Source: Pseudomonas viridiflava
GTDB taxonomy: Bacteria > Pseudomonadota > Gammaproteobacteria > Pseudomonadales > Pseudomonadaceae
Assembly: GCF_900580675.1 (NCBI RefSeq)
Contig: NZ_UTBG01000236.1
Coordinates: forward strand, 1 to 54,638
Reading direction: 5' to 3'
DNA: 54,638 bases
Position 1 is the stretch's first letter, and every line of letters starts with the position of its first letter. The notes under the pieces were generated by a model. That model had not been told where the DNA came from. It ran no database searches and saw nothing but the letters and a program-made list of their open reading frames with translations. A program made the position numbers and the translations under genes. Of the stretch, positions 24,328 to 33,054 are shown piece after piece.

Positions 24328-25218
24328 ATGTCCACATCCGGTTTCTCCGCGTCCCAGCACCAAGCCAGCACCTTGTATTTGCCCCCCGGCGCCTGGGCGA
24401 CGGTGCTCGATTGCCTGTGCGAGCACTTCCCGGCCATCGGCCGTGAACACTGGCTGGACCGCATCGCCCGTGGCCGCGTGCTGGATATCAACGGCAACCC
24501 GATCAGCCTGGACCTGGCCTACAAGGAAGGCCTGTGCATCTATTACTTCCGCGAAGTACCGAACGAGAAGGTCATCCCGGTGCAGGAAAGCATCCTGTAT
24601 GCCGACGAGCACTTGGTGGTCGCCGACAAACCGCATTTCCTGCCCGTGACCCCGGCCGGTGAGTACGTCGAGCAAACCCTGTTGCGCCGCCTGATTCGCC
24701 GCCTGGACAACCCTGCGCTGGTGCCCCTGCACCGCATTGACCGGCACACGGCGGGCCTGGTGCTGTTCTCGGCCAACCCGGCCAGCCGTTCGGCCTATCA
24801 GCAGCTGTTTCCCACGCGCCGTATCGACAAATTCTACGAAGCTATCGCCCCGGCCTTGCCCGACCTGACATTCCCGCTGGTGCACAAAAGTCGCCTAGTG
24901 GATGGCGAGCCTTTCTTTCGAATGCAGGAAGGCGCGGGCGCCAGCAACACCGAAACGGCTGTGGAAGTACGCGAGAAGCATGGCGAATTGTGGCGCTATG
25001 GCCTGTTCCCGGTGACGGGCAAAAAGCACCAGCTGCGTGTGCACATGACCGCGCTGGGGGCGAGCATCTGCAATGACCCTTTCTACCCCGAGGTGATCAG
25101 GGATGCCGTGGACGACTACGCCAACCCGCTCAAACTGCTGGCCCAGGGCGTGCGTTTTATCGACCCGGTCACCGGTGTCGAGCGCAACTTCCGCAGCCGG
25201 ATCACCCTCGACTGGTAA
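24328..25218 (+). CDS. RluA-family pseudouridine synthase
   Basis: A 296-residue enzyme isomerising uridine in RNA. The catalytic Asp is in PLHRIDRHTAGLVLFS, a variant of the family HRLDxxTSG motif. Other family stretches are ILYADEHLVVADKPHFLPVTP and the C-terminal LFPVTGKKHQLRVHMTALG. The N-terminal 95 residues could act as an S4-like or accessory part (RGRVLDINGNPISL). The start MSTSGFSASQ is preferred to an ATG 45 bases upstream. The RNA target (rRNA or tRNA position) cannot be deduced. It is followed by a strong terminator. Confidence 0.9.
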   Translation: MSTSGFSASQHQASTLYLPPGAWATVLDCLCEHFPAIGREHWLDRIARGRVLDINGNPISLDLAYKEGLCIYYFREVPNEKVIPVQESILYADEHLVVADKPHFLPVTPAGEYVEQTLLRRLIRRLDNPALVPLHRIDRHTAGLVLFSANPASRSAYQQLFPTRRIDKFYEAIAPALPDLTFPLVHKSRLVDGEPFFRMQEGAGASNTETAVEVREKHGELWRYGLFPVTGKKHQLRVHMTALGASICNDPFYPEVIRDAVDDYANPLKLLAQGVRFIDPVTGVERNFRSRITLDW

Positions 25219-25230
25219 CCGCCAGAAACG

Positions 25231-25257
25231 ACAAGGCCCGCGCGAGGCGGGCCTTGT
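25231..25257. terminator. Intrinsic terminator between convergent genes
   Basis: ACAAGGCCCGC and GCGGGCCTTGT form a perfect 11-bp stem with a 5-base loop, lying between the pseudouridine synthase gene and the convergent lipoprotein gene. Confidence 0.8.
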
Positions 25258-25273
25258 TGGCAAACGCTAAGCC

Positions 25274-25495
25274 TTACAGGTCTTTAACGGTGCGAACCTG
25301 ATCCTTGTTGATGCGGGTGCGCTTGCCGTCAAGTTGTTCGAATTCGTAGAAACCCGAATCTTCGTTGTATTTCGGGGTGTCGACGGCCTGGATTTCGCGA
25401 CCGTCATTCAGGGTGATCACTGTTGGCGAGGCGCAACCGGCGAGGGTAGCCAGGCCCAGTGCAAGCATGAGAGCGGCGATGGTCCGTTGAGTCAT
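25274..25495 (-). CDS. YgdI/YgdR-type small lipoprotein
   Basis: A 73-residue outer-membrane-type lipoprotein. The signal peptide ends in the lipobox LAGC (Cys at 21), followed by the SH3-like domain of the YgdI/YgdR (DUF903) family (VITLNDGREIQAVDTPKYNEDSGFYEFEQLDGKRTRINKDQVRTV). CGGAG lies eight bases before the ATG. These proteins are abundant in enterobacteria and pseudomonads, and their function is unknown. Confidence 0.93.
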   Translation of the reverse strand: MTQRTIAALMLALGLATLAGCASPTVITLNDGREIQAVDTPKYNEDSGFYEFEQLDGKRTRINKDQVRTVKDL

Positions 25496-25575
25496 GAGTG
25501 TGTCTCCGAAAGAATTCTTTTAAATTGCAGACCTTGTTGACGCGCGGGGCGGCGACAAAGTTCCTTGTGCGAGGT

Positions 25576-26178
25576 TCATTCTGACACGCCATACCCTGGG
25601 TGCAACAGTTCGGGTGTATTCAGGTTGGCCAGGCGCGGGTCCGGCGCCGGACACTCCAAGCCCACACCGCCCAGTTGCAGGAAGATCTTGCGCGGGCTGC
25701 GTTCGCCGGCGTGCCAGGCCCTTTCTACCGCGCTTTGCAGGTGCGTCGGGATGATGCAGATCAAGGGTTCCCAGAATTCGCCGTGACGCACCATCACCGG
25801 CAGCAATGGGTTACTGCGCGCCGTCTCACGCAGGTCGGTCAATAGCCCTGCGTCGATGTTGGGTACGTCGCAGGGCAAAATCAGCAAATGTGCATGTTGC
25901 GCGGCGGCCAGCCCGGCGCGGATGCCGGCCAGGGGGCCGGGAAAGTCCGGGCTGTCGTCGCTCACCAACTGGTCGGCATAGGGCGCGTACAGCTCATGGT
26001 TGCGATTGCACGAGATGATCAGGTCATCCGTCAGTGGCCGGGCCAGGCGCTGCAAGTGCGCAATCAACGGCTGGCCATGCCACGCCAGCAGGCCTTTGTC
26101 CTGGCCGCCCATGCGCTGGCCGCGGCCACCGGCCAGCAGCAGAATGGAACAGGGCAGGGGCGAAGAATCGAGAGACAT
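25576..26178 (-). CDS. mobA: Molybdenum cofactor guanylyltransferase MobA
   Basis: A 200-residue nucleotidyltransferase attaching GMP to molybdopterin. The nucleotide-binding signature LLLAGGRGQRMGGQDKGLLAW lies at about 13-33. The conserved segments YAPYADQLVSDDSPDFPGPLAGI and LILPCDVPNID are visible. The start MSLDSSPLPCS is chosen because the long upstream frame would run through the divergent moaB promoter. It is divergent from moaB-moeA, 76 bases away, forming a Mo-cofactor locus. Confidence 0.94.
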   Translation of the reverse strand: MSLDSSPLPCSILLLAGGRGQRMGGQDKGLLAWHGQPLIAHLQRLARPLTDDLIISCNRNHELYAPYADQLVSDDSPDFPGPLAGIRAGLAAAQHAHLLILPCDVPNIDAGLLTDLRETARSNPLLPVMVRHGEFWEPLICIIPTHLQSAVERAWHAGERSPRKIFLQLGGVGLECPAPDPRLANLNTPELLHPGYGVSE

Positions 26179-26254
26179 GGCACTTCCGCTGCGGCAGGTA
26201 AATAGGGCCCTGTGATATAACATCGGGCTGTTCCTTCGACAACCGGACCGTGCC

Positions 26255-26794
26255 ATGAACGCCAAGGCCGATGCGCCCTTCGTACCCCTGAATATCGCTG
26301 TACTGACTGTCAGTGACACCCGCACCCTGGCCACCGACACCTCGGGCCAGGTCTTCGTCGACCGCCTGACTGCCGCCGGTCACAACCTGGCCGAGCGCGT
26401 GCTGCTCAAGGACGACCTCTACAAAATCCGCGCACAGGTCGCCCACTGGATCGCCGAAGACGTGGTGCAAGTCGTGTTGATCACCGGCGGCACCGGCTTC
26501 ACCGGCCGCGACAGCACCCCTGAAGCCGTCAGCTGCCTGCTGGACAAGCAAGTCGACGGTTTCGGCGAACTGTTCCGGCAGATTTCCGTGGCTGATATCG
26601 GCACCTCCACCGTGCAATCGCGCGCCCTGGCCGGCCTGGCCAATGGCACCCTGGTGTGCTGCCTGCCGGGCTCGACCAACGCGGTGCGCACCGGTTGGGA
26701 TGGCATTCTTGCCGAGCAACTGGATAACCGTCACCGCCCGTGCAACTTCGTGCCACACCTGAAGCAGGCCGAACCTTGTGAATCCCGTGGGTAA
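26255..26794 (+). CDS. moaB: Molybdenum cofactor biosynthesis protein MoaB
   Basis: A 179-residue MPT-binding protein catalysing, or assisting, adenylylation of molybdopterin. The family signatures NIAVLTVSDTR, VVLITGGTGFTGRDSTPEAV and LANGTLVCCLPGSTNAVRTGWDGIL are clear. The ATG start gives MNAKADAPFVPLNIAVL. It overlaps moeA by 17 bases, so translation is probably coupled. Confidence 0.95.
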   Translation: MNAKADAPFVPLNIAVLTVSDTRTLATDTSGQVFVDRLTAAGHNLAERVLLKDDLYKIRAQVAHWIAEDVVQVVLITGGTGFTGRDSTPEAVSCLLDKQVDGFGELFRQISVADIGTSTVQSRALAGLANGTLVCCLPGSTNAVRTGWDGILAEQLDNRHRPCNFVPHLKQAEPCESRG

Positions 26795-28004
26795 GCCCGG
26801 CAAGACCGGCGCCCTGATGCCGGTGGAAGATGCATTGCAACAACTGCTGGACATGGCCGAAGCCGCGCCGATCCGTGAGCAGGAGCAACTGCCTTTGGCC
26901 GATTGCGATGGCCGCGTGCTCGCGCAAGACTTGATCTCCACCCTCGACCTGCCGCCCTGGCCCAACAGCGCCATGGACGGTTACGCCCTGCGCCTGGCGG
27001 ACTGGAATGGCGAGCCGTTGGTGGTCAGCCAACGCATCTTCGCCGGCCAGGCGCCGCAGCCATTGGCCGCTGGCACCTGCGCGCGCATCTTCACCGGCGC
27101 GCCGGTGCCCGAAGGCGCGGACTGCGTGGAAATGCAGGAAAACGCTGTAGTCCACGCCGACGAGCGCGTGAGCTTTACCGAGCCGTTGCAGGCGGGCCAG
27201 AACATCCGCCCCCAAGGCCAGGAAACCACGGTCGGCGAGTGGGTCTTGACCGCCGGCACCCGCCTTGGCCCGATCGAACTGGGCCTGGCCGCGTCCCTTG
27301 GCCATGATCGCCTCGCCGTGATCCGTCGCCCGCGTGTGGCCGTGCTGTCTACCGGCGACGAGTTGATCGAGCCCGGTTTGCCGCTGGGCCCGGGGCAGAT
27401 CTACAACAGTAACCGCCGCGTGCTGTGCTCCTGGCTGGCCCGCATGGGCTGCGCAGTGATCGATGCTGGCATCTTGCCGGATGACCTGGAAAAAACCCGC
27501 GCCCGCCTGGCGGGCCTGGGCGACGTCGACTTGATCCTGTCTACCGGCGGCGTCTCGGTGGGCGAGGCGGACTTCCTCGGCATCGCCCTGCGCGAAGAGG
27601 GTGAACTGGCGTTGTGGAAGCTGGCGATCAAACCGGGCAAGCCGCTGACCTTCGGGCATTTTCGCGGCGTGCCGGTGATCGGCCTGCCGGGCAATCCGGC
27701 TTCGACATTGGTCACGTTCGCCCTGCTGGCACGGCCTTACCTGCTGCGCCGCCAGGGTGTGCAGGAGGTGGCGCCGCTGCGCTTCGAAGTGCCTGTCGGG
27801 TTCACCTGGCCCAAGCCGGGCAATCGGCGCGAGTACCTGCGCGGGCGCATCGAGCACGGCAAGGCGATCATCTACCGCAACCAGAGCTCCGGCGTGCTGC
27901 GCAGCGCGGCGTGGGCGGAAGGCTTTGTGGAGGTGGTGGAGGGGACGACATTGGAAATTGGCGATCGAGTCAACTTCATTCCGCTGAGTGAAGTCCTGAA
28001 CTAA
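26778..28004 (+). CDS. moeA: Molybdopterin molybdotransferase MoeA
   Basis: A 408-residue enzyme inserting molybdate into adenylylated molybdopterin. Typical stretches are LPPWPNSAMDGYAL, GTCARIFTGAPVPEGADCVEMQE, VAVLSTGDELIEPG, ILSTGGVSVGEADF and FGHFRGVPVIGLPGNPAS, in the normal order. The GTG at 26778 lies inside moaB; an in-frame ATG at 26817 (MPVEDALQQL) is an alternative. A long REP-type inverted repeat begins at the stop codon and may terminate the transcript. Confidence 0.94.
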   Translation: MNPVGKPGKTGALMPVEDALQQLLDMAEAAPIREQEQLPLADCDGRVLAQDLISTLDLPPWPNSAMDGYALRLADWNGEPLVVSQRIFAGQAPQPLAAGTCARIFTGAPVPEGADCVEMQENAVVHADERVSFTEPLQAGQNIRPQGQETTVGEWVLTAGTRLGPIELGLAASLGHDRLAVIRRPRVAVLSTGDELIEPGLPLGPGQIYNSNRRVLCSWLARMGCAVIDAGILPDDLEKTRARLAGLGDVDLILSTGGVSVGEADFLGIALREEGELALWKLAIKPGKPLTFGHFRGVPVIGLPGNPASTLVTFALLARPYLLRRQGVQEVAPLRFEVPVGFTWPKPGNRREYLRGRIEHGKAIIYRNQSSGVLRSAAWAEGFVEVVEGTTLEIGDRVNFIPLSEVLN

Positions 28005-28157
28005 ACACCAATCAAAAATGTGGGAGCGGGCTTGCTGTGGCGAGGGAGCTTGCTCCCGTTCGACAGCGCAGCTGGAGTCGGCTTTTTGGGGCTGCTTCGC
28101 ACCCCAGCGCAAGCAAGCTTGCTCGCCACAGCAAGCCCGCCCACATTTGATTGGTGT
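28005..28157. repeat. Long nested REP-type inverted repeat
   Basis: The outer arms start with ACACCAATCA and end with TGATTGGTGT. They continue inward through TGTGGGAGCGGGCTTGC / GCAAGCCCGCCCACA and then TGTGGCGAG / CTCGCCACA. Inside lie GGAGCTTGCTCC-type and CTTCGCACCCCAGCG elements also present at 40608-40736. It separates moeA from the convergent FlhB-like gene and probably folds as a large hairpin. Confidence 0.85.
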
Positions 28158-28172
28158 GTATCTGATAAAAAA

Positions 28173-28502
28173 TCAGTAATCATCCCCACGCTCAGTCACA
28201 TCCCGCTCCACCGGCCTGGCATCCGGGTCATACCCCACCGGGAACTTGCCCTTCAGCGTCCAGGCAAACGCAATAATCTCGGCAATGGTGCGGTACAACT
28301 CCTCAGGAATACTGTCCCCCAGTTCCATCCTCGCCAGCAGCTTCACCAGCTCGGCGTTTTCATAGATCGGTACTTCGTTTTCCCGCGCCAGTTTCAGGAT
28401 CGCTTCGGCCAGGGCGTCGTCGCCTTTGGCGGTCAGGGTGGGCGCTTGTTGGCCGTCGTACTTGAGGGCAATCGCCTGGCGCGGTGGGGTCGGGTTTTTC
28501 AT
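28173..28502 (-). CDS. FlhB C-terminal-domain-like protein (EscU/YscU/FlhB family)
   Basis: A 109-residue soluble protein resembling the cytoplasmic C-terminal domain of FlhB, the substrate-specificity switch of the flagellar export gate. The pattern ALKYDGQQAPTLTAKGDDALAEAILKLARENEVPIYENAELVKLLARMELGDSIPEELYRTIAEIIAFAW is characteristic. The autocleaving NPTH motif has no counterpart at the N terminus (only NPTPPRQAIAL). It overlaps the upstream fliK-like gene by 4 bases. In bacilli and pseudomonads such FlhB-C proteins can partly replace the FlhB domain; a role in hook-length control is inferred. Confidence 0.88.
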   Translation of the reverse strand: MKNPTPPRQAIALKYDGQQAPTLTAKGDDALAEAILKLARENEVPIYENAELVKLLARMELGDSIPEELYRTIAEIIAFAWTLKGKFPVGYDPDARPVERDVTERGDDY

Positions 28503-30076
28503 GCGGTTTCATCCACCCAGCGTTGTTCCAGCCCTGTTTTCGGCCCGCGCGGCGGGGTGCCGAGGTGGCAATCGAGGTCGCCGACGTTGAGACCGGACGT
28601 CACCAGCCGCTCGCGCAGGCTGCCCAAATGGCTTTCGATCAGGCTGGCGGTGAACGGCCGCGTTGCCCACAACTGGCTGGACAGCTTGCCCTGAGACAGC
28701 TGCGCCTGGACCTGCAACGGCCCCAGCGGCTCCATGTCGAAGGCCAGTTCGACGCGCCAGAGCATCTGTTTCGGGTCTTTGCGGTCTTTGCGTTCGGGCG
28801 GGTCCTTGTCCGGCGCCGGCTCTTCGCGCTGGAACTTGACCTGCAGCGGCACGATGTCCTGCAAGGTGCGCATGGGGATTTCCAGCTGCCAAGTGGTTTG
28901 CAGGCGGCCGTCGGCGGTGGTGCCGGTCTGTTCCAGGCTCGACAGCTGGTGGCTCTGCAACCGCGAGATCGCCCCGGCGGCCAGGCGCAGCAGGTTTTCC
29001 AGGTCGCCGTCGCCTTCCAGTTTCGCCATCAGCCGTTCGGGCAGCGGGAAGCCAGCGGGCGTTTGCCGGGCGCTGACCTGGCCGAGGGTATTCAGCGGGC
29101 TGCGCACGAAATTCGGCATCACTTGGGCCAGGGTATTGGCGGCGAGGATGGCATTCAAATTGGTGCTGGCGGGCAGGGCGGGCACAAGGTCCGCGACCAG
29201 CCGCAGCAAGGCGCCCTTCATGTCCAGCGGCGGAATCTGCGGGTTTTGCCCGGCGAGTAATTTAGCCTCCAGAAACGCCCCGCTGTTTTGCACCACTTGC
29301 GCCAGCACCTTGGGGTTGCTGACCTGCGCCAGGTCGGGCAGGGCGGCGAGCAAACGGTCAGCCGCCGCGCGCAGGTCGGCGGACGTGCTGTCGCCACGCG
29401 GCAGGTTCTGGATCGCGGTGAACACCGCGTCCAGCGAACCTTGGCGGCTTTGCTGGGTGGCCAGTTGTTGGGTGACCGCCAATTGATCCTGGAGCCCGCT
29501 CAACGGCACAAAATTCAGGGTTTGCGCGTTCTGCACCACGGCACTCAGCAAGCTGCCAACCCTTAACGGTTGAGGGCTTTCCACGGTCAGTGTCGCGCCG
29601 GCCAGGGCGTTGTTGAGCACGGTCACCAATGAACGATAGATCGCCGGTTGCGCCGTACCCTGGGGCAGCACCTGCGTGGTCAGCACCTTGGCCTGTAACA
29701 GCGTGCCCACAGGCATCTGGTTGGTGTCGATACGCGTCAAGGCCGCGACATTCGCACTCAGGGCCTGTTGCAAGCTGAGGGTCAGGTTGCCCGCCGGGGT
29801 CTGGCTGACGGCTACGTTACTGCCCAGCGGCAACGGCTGGGCACTGCTGGCTTGCACCAGGGTCTGGCGGCCTCCGTCCAGCGTCAGCTTGAGCAACAAC
29901 TGAAAGGCTTCACCGCCTTGTTTCAGGGCGATGACTTCTGCGTTCGCGGTTTTGCCGGGGTCAATCAGCCCGATCTGCGGCTCGAGCAGTTTGAGCAACG
30001 CACCGCTCGCAGGCAGCGGGGCAGGCCCGGCTGCGGGGGCGGGTGGTAGCGTAGGAAGGTTGATCTCACCGGTCAT
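28499..30076 (-). CDS. FliK-like flagellar hook-length control family protein
   Basis: A 525-residue low-complexity protein rich in Gln, Leu, Ala and Pro. The N terminus is Pro/Ala-rich (LPTLPPAPAAGPAPLP), and there is a long helical middle. The C-terminal Flg_hook/FliK-like part contains EMDPLGPLQVQAQLS-like sequence (LAFDMEPLGPLQVQAQLSQGKLSSQLWA), followed by LRERLVTSGLNVGDLDCHLG. It is coupled (4-base overlap) to the FlhB-C-like gene. Because the main flagellar clusters are not here, this is a second FliK-type protein that may act with the FlhB-like partner rather than being the main hook ruler. Confidence 0.85.
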   Translation of the reverse strand: MTGEINLPTLPPAPAAGPAPLPASGALLKLLEPQIGLIDPGKTANAEVIALKQGGEAFQLLLKLTLDGGRQTLVQASSAQPLPLGSNVAVSQTPAGNLTLSLQQALSANVAALTRIDTNQMPVGTLLQAKVLTTQVLPQGTAQPAIYRSLVTVLNNALAGATLTVESPQPLRVGSLLSAVVQNAQTLNFVPLSGLQDQLAVTQQLATQQSRQGSLDAVFTAIQNLPRGDSTSADLRAAADRLLAALPDLAQVSNPKVLAQVVQNSGAFLEAKLLAGQNPQIPPLDMKGALLRLVADLVPALPASTNLNAILAANTLAQVMPNFVRSPLNTLGQVSARQTPAGFPLPERLMAKLEGDGDLENLLRLAAGAISRLQSHQLSSLEQTGTTADGRLQTTWQLEIPMRTLQDIVPLQVKFQREEPAPDKDPPERKDRKDPKQMLWRVELAFDMEPLGPLQVQAQLSQGKLSSQLWATRPFTASLIESHLGSLRERLVTSGLNVGDLDCHLGTPPRGPKTGLEQRWVDETA

Positions 30077-30128
30077 CGCGCGCGTCGTCTCTGGGGAAAT
30101 TGCCCTCTTTAGAGTAGGGCATCACATG

Positions 30129-30134
30129 TATAAT
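30129..30134 (+). promoter_or_regulatory. Possible -10 element for the ccm operon
   Basis: A consensus TATAAT preceded by TG (CATGTATAAT), about 140 bases before ccmA and pointing at it. No well-spaced -35 element is evident. AGAGAGC (30150-30156) and GCTCTCT (30185-30191) form a small dyad in the putative leader. Confidence 0.4.
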
Positions 30135-30276
30135 GCCGCCCGTCTGCAAAGAGAGCGCTAAAAACCTCACAACTATTTGATCCAGCTCTCTAAAATCGGT
30201 CGCCAAAGCCGTTATTGTGCATTTCTCTTTAACGGCCGCTGCACCGCCGACTTGAACTGTAAAGGCCCGCGATCTC

Positions 30277-30912
30277 TTGACCAGCCCTCTTCTTGAAGCC
30301 GTAGCGCTTGCCTGTGAGCGTGACCTGCGCCTGCTGTTCGAACACCTCGAACTGCGCCTGGCGGGCGGCGACATGGTGCAAATCAGCGGCCCCAACGGCA
30401 GCGGCAAGACCAGTTTGCTGCGCCTGCTGGCCGGGTTGATGCAGCCGACCGCCGGTGAGGTGCGACTCAACGGCAAGCCCCTGGGTGAGCAACGCACCGA
30501 ACTTGCGCGCAACCTGATCTGGATCGGCCACGCCGCCGGCATCAAGGACGTGCTCACGCCCGAAGAAAACCTCAGCTGGCTCAGCGCCCTGCATCACCCG
30601 GCGTCCCGCGAGGCGATCTGGCAGGCGCTGGCTGCGGTGGGCCTCAAGGGCTTCGAAGACGTTCCCTGCCACACCCTGTCCGCCGGCCAGCAACGCCGCG
30701 TCGCCCTCGCGCGCTTGTACTTGCCGGGCCCGCCGCTGTGGATTCTCGACGAACCCTTCACCGCCCTCGACAAGCAAGGCGTCGCCCAGCTCGAAGAGCA
30801 CCTGGCCCAGCATTGCGAGCAGGGCGGTTTGATCGTACTCACCACTCACCATGCCCTCACGCGCGTGCCCGCCGGTTATCGTGACCTGGACCTCGGGCGG
30901 TGGTCGGCATGA
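30277..30912 (+). CDS. ccmA: Heme exporter ATP-binding protein CcmA
   Basis: A 211-residue ABC ATPase of the CcmAB complex, which drives release of holo-CcmE during cytochrome c maturation. Walker A is GPNGSGKTS (about 38-46), the signature TLSAGQQRRVALARL, and Walker B LWILDEPFTALD. The start is a TTG (ccmA in pseudomonads often begins at TTG); no better in-frame ATG precedes the ATPase fold. It overlaps ccmB by 4 bases and leads a nine-gene operon. Confidence 0.94.
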   Translation: MTSPLLEAVALACERDLRLLFEHLELRLAGGDMVQISGPNGSGKTSLLRLLAGLMQPTAGEVRLNGKPLGEQRTELARNLIWIGHAAGIKDVLTPEENLSWLSALHHPASREAIWQALAAVGLKGFEDVPCHTLSAGQQRRVALARLYLPGPPLWILDEPFTALDKQGVAQLEEHLAQHCEQGGLIVLTTHHALTRVPAGYRDLDLGRWSA

Positions 30913-31577
30913 GTGTGTTCGCGCAGTTGGTCGCCCGCGAAGCGCGGCTGTTGTGCCGTCGCCCGGCCGAATTGGCCAACCCGCTGGTATTCTTCGCCAT
31001 CGTCATCGCGCTGTTCCCGTTGGCGGTCGGCCCCGAGACTAAACTGTTGCAAACCTTGTCCCCAGGACTGGTGTGGGTGGCCGCGCTTTTGTCGGTCCTG
31101 CTCTCGCTGGACGGGCTGTTTCGCAGTGATTTCGAAGACGGTTCCCTGGAACAGTGGGTCCTTTCGTCGCACCCTTTGCCGCTTCTGGTATTGGCAAAGG
31201 TGCTGGCACACTGGGCTTTTTCCGGCTTGGCGCTAGTCTTGCTCTCGCCGCTGCTGGCCATGATGCTGGGCTTGCCGGTTGAATGCCTGCCCGTGTTGCT
31301 GCTGTCCTTGTTGCTCGGTACGCCGGTGCTCAGCCTGTTGGGGGCGGTGGGCGCAGCGTTGACCGTCGGTTTGAAGCGGGGTGGCCTGTTGCTGGCTCTG
31401 CTGATTCTGCCTTTGTATATCCCGGTGTTGATCCTGGGCAGCGGCGCCTTGCAGGCCGCGCTCATGGGCATGCCGGCGACCGGTTACCTCCTGTGGCTTG
31501 GCAGCCTGACCGCCCTTGCGGTAACCCTGACACCCTTTGCTATAGCGGCTGGCCTGAAGATCAGCGTCGGCGAATAA
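30909..31577 (+). CDS. ccmB: Heme exporter membrane protein CcmB
   Basis: A 222-residue protein with six predicted membrane segments; it pairs with CcmA as the permease. It starts MSVFAQLVAREARLLCRRPAELANPLVFF, the family start, within the ccmA stop codon. The conserved LVFFAIVIALFPLAVGPE stretch and the FRSDFEDGSLEQ loop are visible. Confidence 0.94.
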   Translation: MSVFAQLVAREARLLCRRPAELANPLVFFAIVIALFPLAVGPETKLLQTLSPGLVWVAALLSVLLSLDGLFRSDFEDGSLEQWVLSSHPLPLLVLAKVLAHWAFSGLALVLLSPLLAMMLGLPVECLPVLLLSLLLGTPVLSLLGAVGAALTVGLKRGGLLLALLILPLYIPVLILGSGALQAALMGMPATGYLLWLGSLTALAVTLTPFAIAAGLKISVGE

Positions 31578-31658
31578 TGAGGTCTGGTTAAGTTTTATTA
31601 ACCAGTAAAGACCCTGAGTTTCTCGCAACGACGAGAAACAACCGTGATGGAAACAGCA

Positions 31659-32414
31659 ATGAACTGGACCTGGTTTCACAAGCTCGGCTCGCCCAAATGG
31701 TTCTACGGCATCAGTGGCAAACTGCTGCCTTGGTTGAGCATCGCCGCCGTGTTGCTGATCGGCATCGGCCTGGTCTGGGGCCTGGCCTTCGCGCCGCCCG
31801 ACTACCAGCAAGGCAACAGCTTTCGCATCATCTATATCCACGTGCCCGCCGCGATGCTGGCCCAGTCCTGCTACGTGATGCTGGCGGTGTGCGGCGTGGT
31901 CGGCCTGGTCTGGAAGATGAAACTCGCGGACGTCGCGCTGCAATGCGCCGCGCCCATCGGCGCGTGGATGACCGCTGTGGCACTGGTCACCGGCGCGATC
32001 TGGGGCAAACCCACCTGGGGCTCGTGGTGGGTGTGGGATGCGCGGCTGACCTCGATGCTGATCCTGCTGTTTCTGTACTTCGGGCTGATTGCCCTGGGCA
32101 ACGCGATCAGTAACCGTGACAGCGCCGCCAAGGCCTGCGCGGTGCTGGCAATTGTCGGCGTGATCAACATTCCGATCATCAAATACTCGGTGGAGTGGTG
32201 GAACACCCTGCACCAGGGCGCGACTTTCACCCTCACCGAAAAACCGGCCATGCCCGTCGAAATGTGGGCGCCGCTGTTGCTGATGGTGCTGGGTTTCTAC
32301 TGCTTCTTCGGCGCCGTGCTGCTGATGCGCATGCGCCTCGAAGTGCTCAAGCGTGAAGCGCGCACCAGCTGGGTCAAGGCCGAAGTGCAAAACAGCCTGG
32401 GAGCCCGCGCATGA
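31659..32414 (+). CDS. ccmC: Heme-handling protein CcmC
   Basis: A 251-residue membrane protein with six segments. It carries the heme-binding WWD tryptophan-rich motif WGSWWVWDARLTSMLILLFLYFG between two His-containing segments (IYIHVPAAMLAQ and VEWWNTLHQGATF). It loads heme onto CcmE. I start at MNWTWFHKLG; ATG 31647 (adding META) is also possible. The ccmD ATG lies inside its stop codon. Confidence 0.94.
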   Translation: MNWTWFHKLGSPKWFYGISGKLLPWLSIAAVLLIGIGLVWGLAFAPPDYQQGNSFRIIYIHVPAAMLAQSCYVMLAVCGVVGLVWKMKLADVALQCAAPIGAWMTAVALVTGAIWGKPTWGSWWVWDARLTSMLILLFLYFGLIALGNAISNRDSAAKACAVLAIVGVINIPIIKYSVEWWNTLHQGATFTLTEKPAMPVEMWAPLLLMVLGFYCFFGAVLLMRMRLEVLKREARTSWVKAEVQNSLGARA

Positions 32415-32587
32415 GTTTCACGTCATTCAGTGATTTCCTCGCCATGGGCCACCACGGCCTGTATGTCTGGACGGCCTATGGCATCTGCCTGGCGGTGCTG
32501 GCTCTCAACGTCGCCGCGCCGATCCTGGCCCGCAAGCGTTACCTGCAACAAGAGGCGCGTCGTTTGCGCCGGGAGACCGAAAAGTGA
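32411..32587 (+). CDS. ccmD: Heme exporter protein CcmD
   Basis: A 58-residue protein, starting MSFTSFSDFLAMGHHGLYVWTAYG, with one membrane helix (about 22-42, CLAVLALNVAAPIL) and a basic tail (RKRYLQQEARRLRRETEK). It fits CcmD, which stabilises the CcmABC-CcmE complex. It overlaps ccmC by 4 bases and ccmE by 4 bases. Confidence 0.93.
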   Translation: MSFTSFSDFLAMGHHGLYVWTAYGICLAVLALNVAAPILARKRYLQQEARRLRRETEK

Positions 32588-33051
32588 ATCCGCTGCGTAG
32601 AAAGCGTCTGTTGATCATCCTTGCCATCCTCGCCGGCGTGAGCATTGCCGTGGGCCTGGCGATGAGCGCCCTGCGGGAGAACATCAACCTGTTCTACACC
32701 CCGACCCAGATCGCCAATGGCGAAGCGCCGGTCGACACGCGGATTCGCGCGGGCGGCATGGTCGAGAAGGGCTCGCTGCAACGTTCCGGCGATTCGCTGG
32801 ACGTGAAATTCATCGTCACTGACTTCAACAAATCCGTAACCATCACTTACCGCGGCATCCTTCCGGACCTGTTCCGCGAAGGCCAGGGCATCGTCGCCCT
32901 CGGCAAGCTCAACGCCGAGGGCGTGGTGGTGGCCGACGAAGTGCTGGCCAAGCACGACGAAAAATACATGCCGCCCGAAGTCACCAAAGCCTTGAAAGAC
33001 AGCGGCCAGTCCGCGCCTGGCTCAAATGCACAGCCTGCCAAGGAGGGCTAA
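32584..33051 (+). CDS. ccmE: Periplasmic heme chaperone CcmE
   Basis: A 155-residue membrane-anchored OB-fold protein. One N-terminal helix (about 8-28) is followed by a beta-barrel domain with GGMVEKGSLQR and the heme-attaching His in LAKHDEKYMPPEV near the C terminus. It starts at a GTG within the ccmD stop. It carries heme from CcmC to CcmF. Confidence 0.95.
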   Translation: MNPLRRKRLLIILAILAGVSIAVGLAMSALRENINLFYTPTQIANGEAPVDTRIRAGGMVEKGSLQRSGDSLDVKFIVTDFNKSVTITYRGILPDLFREGQGIVALGKLNAEGVVVADEVLAKHDEKYMPPEVTKALKDSGQSAPGSNAQPAKEG

Positions 33052-33054
33052 GCC

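Noticed and set aside
30150..30191. AGAGAGC/GCTCTCT dyad in the ccmA leader as a riboswitch or attenuator
   Set aside because: Only a 7-bp stem with a long loop, no T-run and no known leader architecture.
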